From: Robinsoniella peoriensis
GTDB taxonomy: Bacteria > Bacillota > Clostridia > Lachnospirales > Lachnospiraceae
Direction of reading: 5' to 3'
DNA length: 64,000 bases
Assembly: GCF_000797495.1 (NCBI RefSeq)
Contig: NZ_JTGN01000008.1
Location: 62,001 to 126,000, forward strand
Part shown: positions 60,231 to 64,000 of the stretch, piece by piece
Numbering within the stretch: position 1 is the first letter of the stretch
Layout: each line of letters begins with the position of its first letter
The notes under the pieces: model-generated
What the model saw: only the letters and a program-made list of their open reading frames with translations
Databases searched by the model: none
Told to the model about the DNA's origin: nothing
Program-made: the position numbers and the translations under genes

Positions 60231-63200
60231 ATGGGAAAGAGACTAATCAGTATGTTTTTGGCACTTATCCTGCTTTTGGCAGGTATTCCGGAAATGGGGC
60301 TTCTTGCAAAAGCGGCAGAACCGGGAAGTGCGGATCTGTTGAAACTGGTTGTAAATGAGGTGCCGATGATTCAGCAGGAATTTAATCCGGAGCAGACGGA
60401 GTACAAGGGCACCGCATATATGAGCGTTAAAAAGCTGAATGTATGGGCGGTTCCGTCCGATCCTGAAGCGGAAGTAAATATCAACGGTAAGAAAGTGGAT
60501 TCTGCAAATGTCTCAAAAGCTAATAATTACGGCAGACAGGCAGTGGAATTTGACCAGAAACAGCAGGCGGACATTACAATACAGGTAACCAATGGAGACA
60601 GTGCAAAAACATATCATGTGCTGATACAGAAGGAGGATACGGACTACCGCGGCAGATCCTTAATTGAAGTGAAGAGTGTTTCAGCCAAAAGTGAGCAGGA
60701 GGGATTTGAAGCCGCAAAGGCCATTGACAAGAATGAGTTGGTGGGCTGGAAACCAATTGCTGCCAACGCAAAAGAGGTGGTTGGACAGTACATTGATTTT
60801 GATTTAGGACAAAATTATGTGGTGAGCAGAATGACGGCACTGCTTAATACCCCGGAAGACTGGGGACAGAACAGCATATGGAAGAACATGGTGGGAGTGC
60901 AGGTTCGGGAAGACGGAAGTGAGGAGTGGACAACGGTATTTGAAAAAGGAAATCTGCGAAACCGGACTCCAAGACAGGTTACCGATCCATCCAGACAGTT
61001 TCACCGTTATGAGTTCGGAGATAACTACACAGGAAGATACATCCGATTTTCCTATACACAATATGAAATGAGTCTGATTCCAGAGATAAAAGAAATGATG
61101 ATCTACGGCTATGAGCCAGGTGATCCCAGTATTCCTGAGCCATCCAGTGAAGAGATCAATCAGGAGTGTGTCGTACCCTCCAACCCCAACATTTCACGTG
61201 GACAGGAAATTCTGATGGATAAAGGATTCCAGTATACTTCCTGGGTTGCCAGCGGTGATTACGGAAGGGGAACTTATGATGCAAAAGAATATAAGGGCAG
61301 CGAACTGACCGGATTAATTTTTTACGATCCGCCGCTGGAAAATACAGAATTTTTTAAGTATACGCCGAATGCACAATGGGGAATTGCAAAAGCACCATGG
61401 GGAGGCAATGCCATGAGTGGAGCCGGAGAGCCAAGGGATTACCTCCCGGAAGAGATGCGCCCGTATGTTGCCAACTTTGTCAGCTCCTGTTTTGGGGATG
61501 AAGGACTATACAGCCTCACAGAAGTAAATTTATTTAAAAAGTGGTTTGACTGGAGCAAAGAAAACTATCCTGGCGTCATTCTGCATTCAAACCAGGCTCT
61601 CGGCAGAGGTTGGGAGAATAATAATGCACAGCCAATGCATGTATTTACGGAAATCGCACAGCCGGATCTGCTGACCCATGACAACTATTATTATAACGGT
61701 ACCGGATGGGACAATGAAACCGGGTCTACAAGAAACGTAATTATGTCCAGCAGCTGGCAGAGAGAAGCCGCACTTGCCGGACTCACCGGAGATGGAACCA
61801 TGCCCATTCTGTTTGGACAATATGTGTCTGCTTTTGACCGTGACCTGACAGAATCCCAGAAATATATGATCAATAATGTTTCCCTGGCAATGGGAATGAA
61901 GTGGCTGGATTTATGGCGGACAGAATTTGCTTTTGATGAATGCTTCTTATTTGACTATGACGGAACACCAAAACGTTCTTACTATGAATGGGCTGATATT
62001 ATCCGCCAGACAAAAAATATGGGGGATGCATTGATACGGTTAAACAGCGATACCCTTGTAACGAAGACCGGGCTTAACGCCAGCGGGAATCCTAATACGG
62101 CAGCCAGCCGGCCGGCTACGGATGTAGTTGGGGGAATGGGAAGCTTTGAAGACAATACAGAGAAAAACACGGAATATTATATATCCGGTGTGGAAGCTGA
62201 GAATCTGGGTACCGTAAATGGAGGAAATCCGGGAGATGTGGTTCTGGGTTACTTTAACCCCCTTCCGGGGCTGACCTCCAAAGAACTGACTGATTATTTC
62301 GGATGCAGTTATCCAAAGGGATTTATGGTAGTAAATGGTCTCTTTGATGGAATGAAAAAGGCTGCACAGTCAGGAAACAATGGAAAGAACTGGATTCAGG
62401 TGGATGATGGAAGTGAAGAAGAAACAATGCAGCATATCACTTTGACTTTTGCAAAGGACCATCCGCAGCTGAAGAAGGTTAACCGAGAAACAGGCAAGAT
62501 AGAGTCAGTGGAGATTGGCGCAGACAATACCCTGGAAATTACCATGGGCGGTGGAGCGGCAGAACTTTACTTTTGGTCTGATGTGTCCGCAAATGCTTCT
62601 TCCAATCCGGAACAGGCAGAAGCAGCCTTCGACCAGAATATTTCCACCGCTTGGGCAGCAGCAAGCGACGCTGTTTATCCCATCACACTGGATAAGAAAT
62701 TTTCCGGTTCCTACATGATCAATAAAGTTACCATAAATGAATCAGGAAGTAATATCACCGGGTTTGATCTGGAATACCGCACAAGTGAGGGGAACTGGGA
62801 AAAAATTCTGTTAGACGATGCCGGCACCGGAAGTATAGGGGTGAGTAAAACCGTGCAGTTTGCTCCTGTGAAGGCAACAGGAATACGGCTTGTGATCCGG
62901 GCAGCAGACAAGGTTCCGGCCATCCGGGAAATCCGCTACTTTAAGTATGATGAAGCGGCAGATGATACCGCTGAAAAGACCGTTACCATTAATGACAATG
63001 ATATGGGAGAAGGTATCAACCAGTTCTCATTTGATGACAATTTCACCTACCGTGAAACAGAAGATGGCAATTTCCCAACCACAATCGGGAATGACGTTCA
63101 TTTTACCAATGTAACGGGAGCAGAATCTACCCTGCATTTTTATGGCACAAAGCTGGAGCTGTTTTACAGAAAGTACAACAGCAATGCCAATATCAGTGTA

Positions 63201-64000
63201 TCTATCGATTGCGGTGAACCGGTGACAATTGACACGTCAGCCGGTGGCGAAAAGTTTGCTTCTACCGTCTTTGCAGATCTGGAACTGAAAGAACACACTG
63301 CCGTAATTCGTAAGACATCGGAAGCTCAGATAGCCATTGATGGTGCAAAGGTTACCTATAAAGGACAGCTTCCTGACAACACCGGACGGAAGGTTCAGAC
63401 TTATGTCAATGACAAGTCTGATCAGATTACTTATAACCCGCAGGCAGTGTCCACCACAGCAAACGAAGAGCCGGATAAAAGGGCAGCAGGATGGGCACAG
63501 TTTACGCAGACAGATTCCACCAACACCGGCTGGACCTCCAGCAGTAAAGAAGGGGCTTACTATGAAATTGCATTCTATGGTACGGATGTGACGGTTTATG
63601 CCCCCAAGAAGCTTCGCCATATATTCGGAGGAAACGAAACGATTCCCTGGGGAGAAGCAGAAATTACACTGGACGGAGAACCAGTAGATGCCGGATATGA
63701 TGTAGATAATGAAAATGGCAATGTGAACTTCGGACTTCCTGTTTTGAAAGTCCATGCCAGTGACGAAAATGCAGACCATAAGCTGCGGATTACCGTTAAA
63801 AGCGGTGTCAGCCGGATTGACTATGCCGTAGTGGGAAGCATTGCAGAGAAAGAACCGGCTGAAGTAACTACGGCAACTGTTACAGCGATTGCAGGAGAGA
63901 ACGGAAAAGTTGAGCCGAAGATCCAGGAAGTGAAGCTTCATGATGACGCTCTGCTGCGTGCGATACCGGATGAAGGCTATATGCTGGATCAGATAGAATC
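60231..64000 (+). CDS. Large secreted carbohydrate-binding / putative glycosidase protein (3' end outside window)
   Basis: The reading frame is open from ATG 60231 (AGGAGG 8 nt upstream) to the window end: at least 1256 residues, incomplete. Order seen: signal peptide (1-29, LLAKA-AEPG); Ig/cadherin-like domain (about 35-140); F5/8C-like domain (about 144-297); an unrecognised, possibly TIM-barrel domain (about 310-640) with SSCFGDEGLYSLTEV, GVILHSNQALG, DLLTHDNYYYNG and FAFDECFLFDYDG; second F5/8C-like domain (about 784-905); two further beta-sandwich modules (about 920-1050 and 1085-1200); start of a bacterial-repeat domain. The acidic residues in the central domain could be catalytic, but no glycoside hydrolase family could be assigned. 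Its position after the sulfatase suggests extracellular processing of the same glycan. Confidence 0.8.
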   Translation, partial: MGKRLISMFLALILLLAGIPEMGLLAKAAEPGSADLLKLVVNEVPMIQQEFNPEQTEYKGTAYMSVKKLNVWAVPSDPEAEVNINGKKVDSANVSKANNYGRQAVEFDQKQQADITIQVTNGDSAKTYHVLIQKEDTDYRGRSLIEVKSVSAKSEQEGFEAAKAIDKNELVGWKPIAANAKEVVGQYIDFDLGQNYVVSRMTALLNTPEDWGQNSIWKNMVGVQVREDGSEEWTTVFEKGNLRNRTPRQVTDPSRQFHRYEFGDNYTGRYIRFSYTQYEMSLIPEIKEMMIYGYEPGDPSIPEPSSEEINQECVVPSNPNISRGQEILMDKGFQYTSWVASGDYGRGTYDAKEYKGSELTGLIFYDPPLENTEFFKYTPNAQWGIAKAPWGGNAMSGAGEPRDYLPEEMRPYVANFVSSCFGDEGLYSLTEVNLFKKWFDWSKENYPGVILHSNQALGRGWENNNAQPMHVFTEIAQPDLLTHDNYYYNGTGWDNETGSTRNVIMSSSWQREAALAGLTGDGTMPILFGQYVSAFDRDLTESQKYMINNVSLAMGMKWLDLWRTEFAFDECFLFDYDGTPKRSYYEWADIIRQTKNMGDALIRLNSDTLVTKTGLNASGNPNTAASRPATDVVGGMGSFEDNTEKNTEYYISGVEAENLGTVNGGNPGDVVLGYFNPLPGLTSKELTDYFGCSYPKGFMVVNGLFDGMKKAAQSGNNGKNWIQVDDGSEEETMQHITLTFAKDHPQLKKVNRETGKIESVEIGADNTLEITMGGGAAELYFWSDVSANASSNPEQAEAAFDQNISTAWAAASDAVYPITLDKKFSGSYMINKVTINESGSNITGFDLEYRTSEGNWEKILLDDAGTGSIGVSKTVQFAPVKATGIRLVIRAADKVPAIREIRYFKYDEAADDTAEKTVTINDNDMGEGINQFSFDDNFTYRETEDGNFPTTIGNDVHFTNVTGAESTLHFYGTKLELFYRKYNSNANISVSIDCGEPVTIDTSAGGEKFASTVFADLELKEHTAVIRKTSEAQIAIDGAKVTYKGQLPDNTGRKVQTYVNDKSDQITYNPQAVSTTANEEPDKRAAGWAQFTQTDSTNTGWTSSSKEGAYYEIAFYGTDVTVYAPKKLRHIFGGNETIPWGEAEITLDGEPVDAGYDVDNENGNVNFGLPVLKVHASDENADHKLRITVKSGVSRIDYAVVGSIAEKEPAEVTTATVTAIAGENGKVEPKIQEVKLHDDALLRAIPDEGYMLDQIE

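Noticed and set aside
63237..63941. Minus-strand open frame of 234 codons inside the last gene
   Set aside because: Composition is unlike a protein of this genome (Cys/Phe/Ser/Arg-rich) and it is fully antisense to a frame with recognisable carbohydrate-binding modules.

Overview
The window looks like chromosomal DNA of a gut-type, endospore-forming Firmicute of the Lachnospiraceae (Clostridium cluster XIVa). This is inferred from strong AGGAGG ribosome sites, lipobox solute-binding proteins, many YesM/YesN-type two-component systems, an SpmB-like spore protein, giant secreted proteins with FIVAR, Big2 and FN3 repeats, and families typical of glycan-foraging Clostridia. The species cannot be named from the sequence alone. 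No rRNA, tRNA or CRISPR array was found, and there is no prophage or complete insertion sequence.

Layout. 1-11.5 kb: a 2658-residue secreted beta-helix/malectin/discoidin protein followed by a CUT1 sugar ABC transporter (binding lipoprotein, terminator, two permeases). 11.6-13.6 kb: a PAS-GGDEF-PAS cyclase and a lone SpmB-like protein. 13.7-23.2 kb: a YesN regulator, a histidine kinase with almost no extracellular domain and a catalytically eroded RbsA-like ATPase in one operon, then an intact RbsA/RbsC/RbsB-type transporter and an erythritol/threitol-dehydrogenase-like enzyme. 23.2-28.6 kb: regulator modules (LytTR + membrane protein; PadR + HAAS/DUF4097 protein; TetR + MATE pump; Lrp), several with visible operators. 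28.6-34.2 kb: an MksF/MksE/MksB (JetA/JetB/JetC, Wadjet-like) condensin operon with no adjacent nuclease gene jetD. 34.4-39.1 kb: a secreted purple-acid-phosphatase-like protein and a YibE/F membrane protein behind a terminator-containing leader. 39.1-42.3 kb: a repeat-rich zone with an Rpn/PDDEXK nuclease gene and several inverted-repeat elements.

41.2-47.4 kb (minus strand): a catabolic cluster with an Asp/Glu-racemase-family protein, GH127 beta-L-arabinofuranosidase, FadR-type GntR regulator, four-carbon acid sugar kinase and beta-keto acid cleavage enzyme. Two of these genes carry the same ~91-nt leader, whose complementary segments interleave as a pseudoknot would require. 47.8-50.6 kb: a second YesM/YesN pair, divergent from this cluster. 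50.6-60.2 kb: a third pair transcribed with a GH29 fucosidase, divergent from an LplB/YtcP/LipO-type ABC importer and a sulfatase. Neither enzyme has a signal peptide, which fits import followed by cytoplasmic desulfation and defucosylation of host or algal glycans. 60.2-64 kb: the start of another large secreted carbohydrate-binding protein, cut by the window end.

The most unusual items are the duplicated structured leader (42.0 and 47.4 kb), the kinase plus degenerate-ABC-ATPase sensor operon (13.7-18.0 kb), the JetABC operon without JetD, and a family of inverted repeats whose ends abut or supply stop codons. All functional statements are inferred from reading sequence; no database search was possible.
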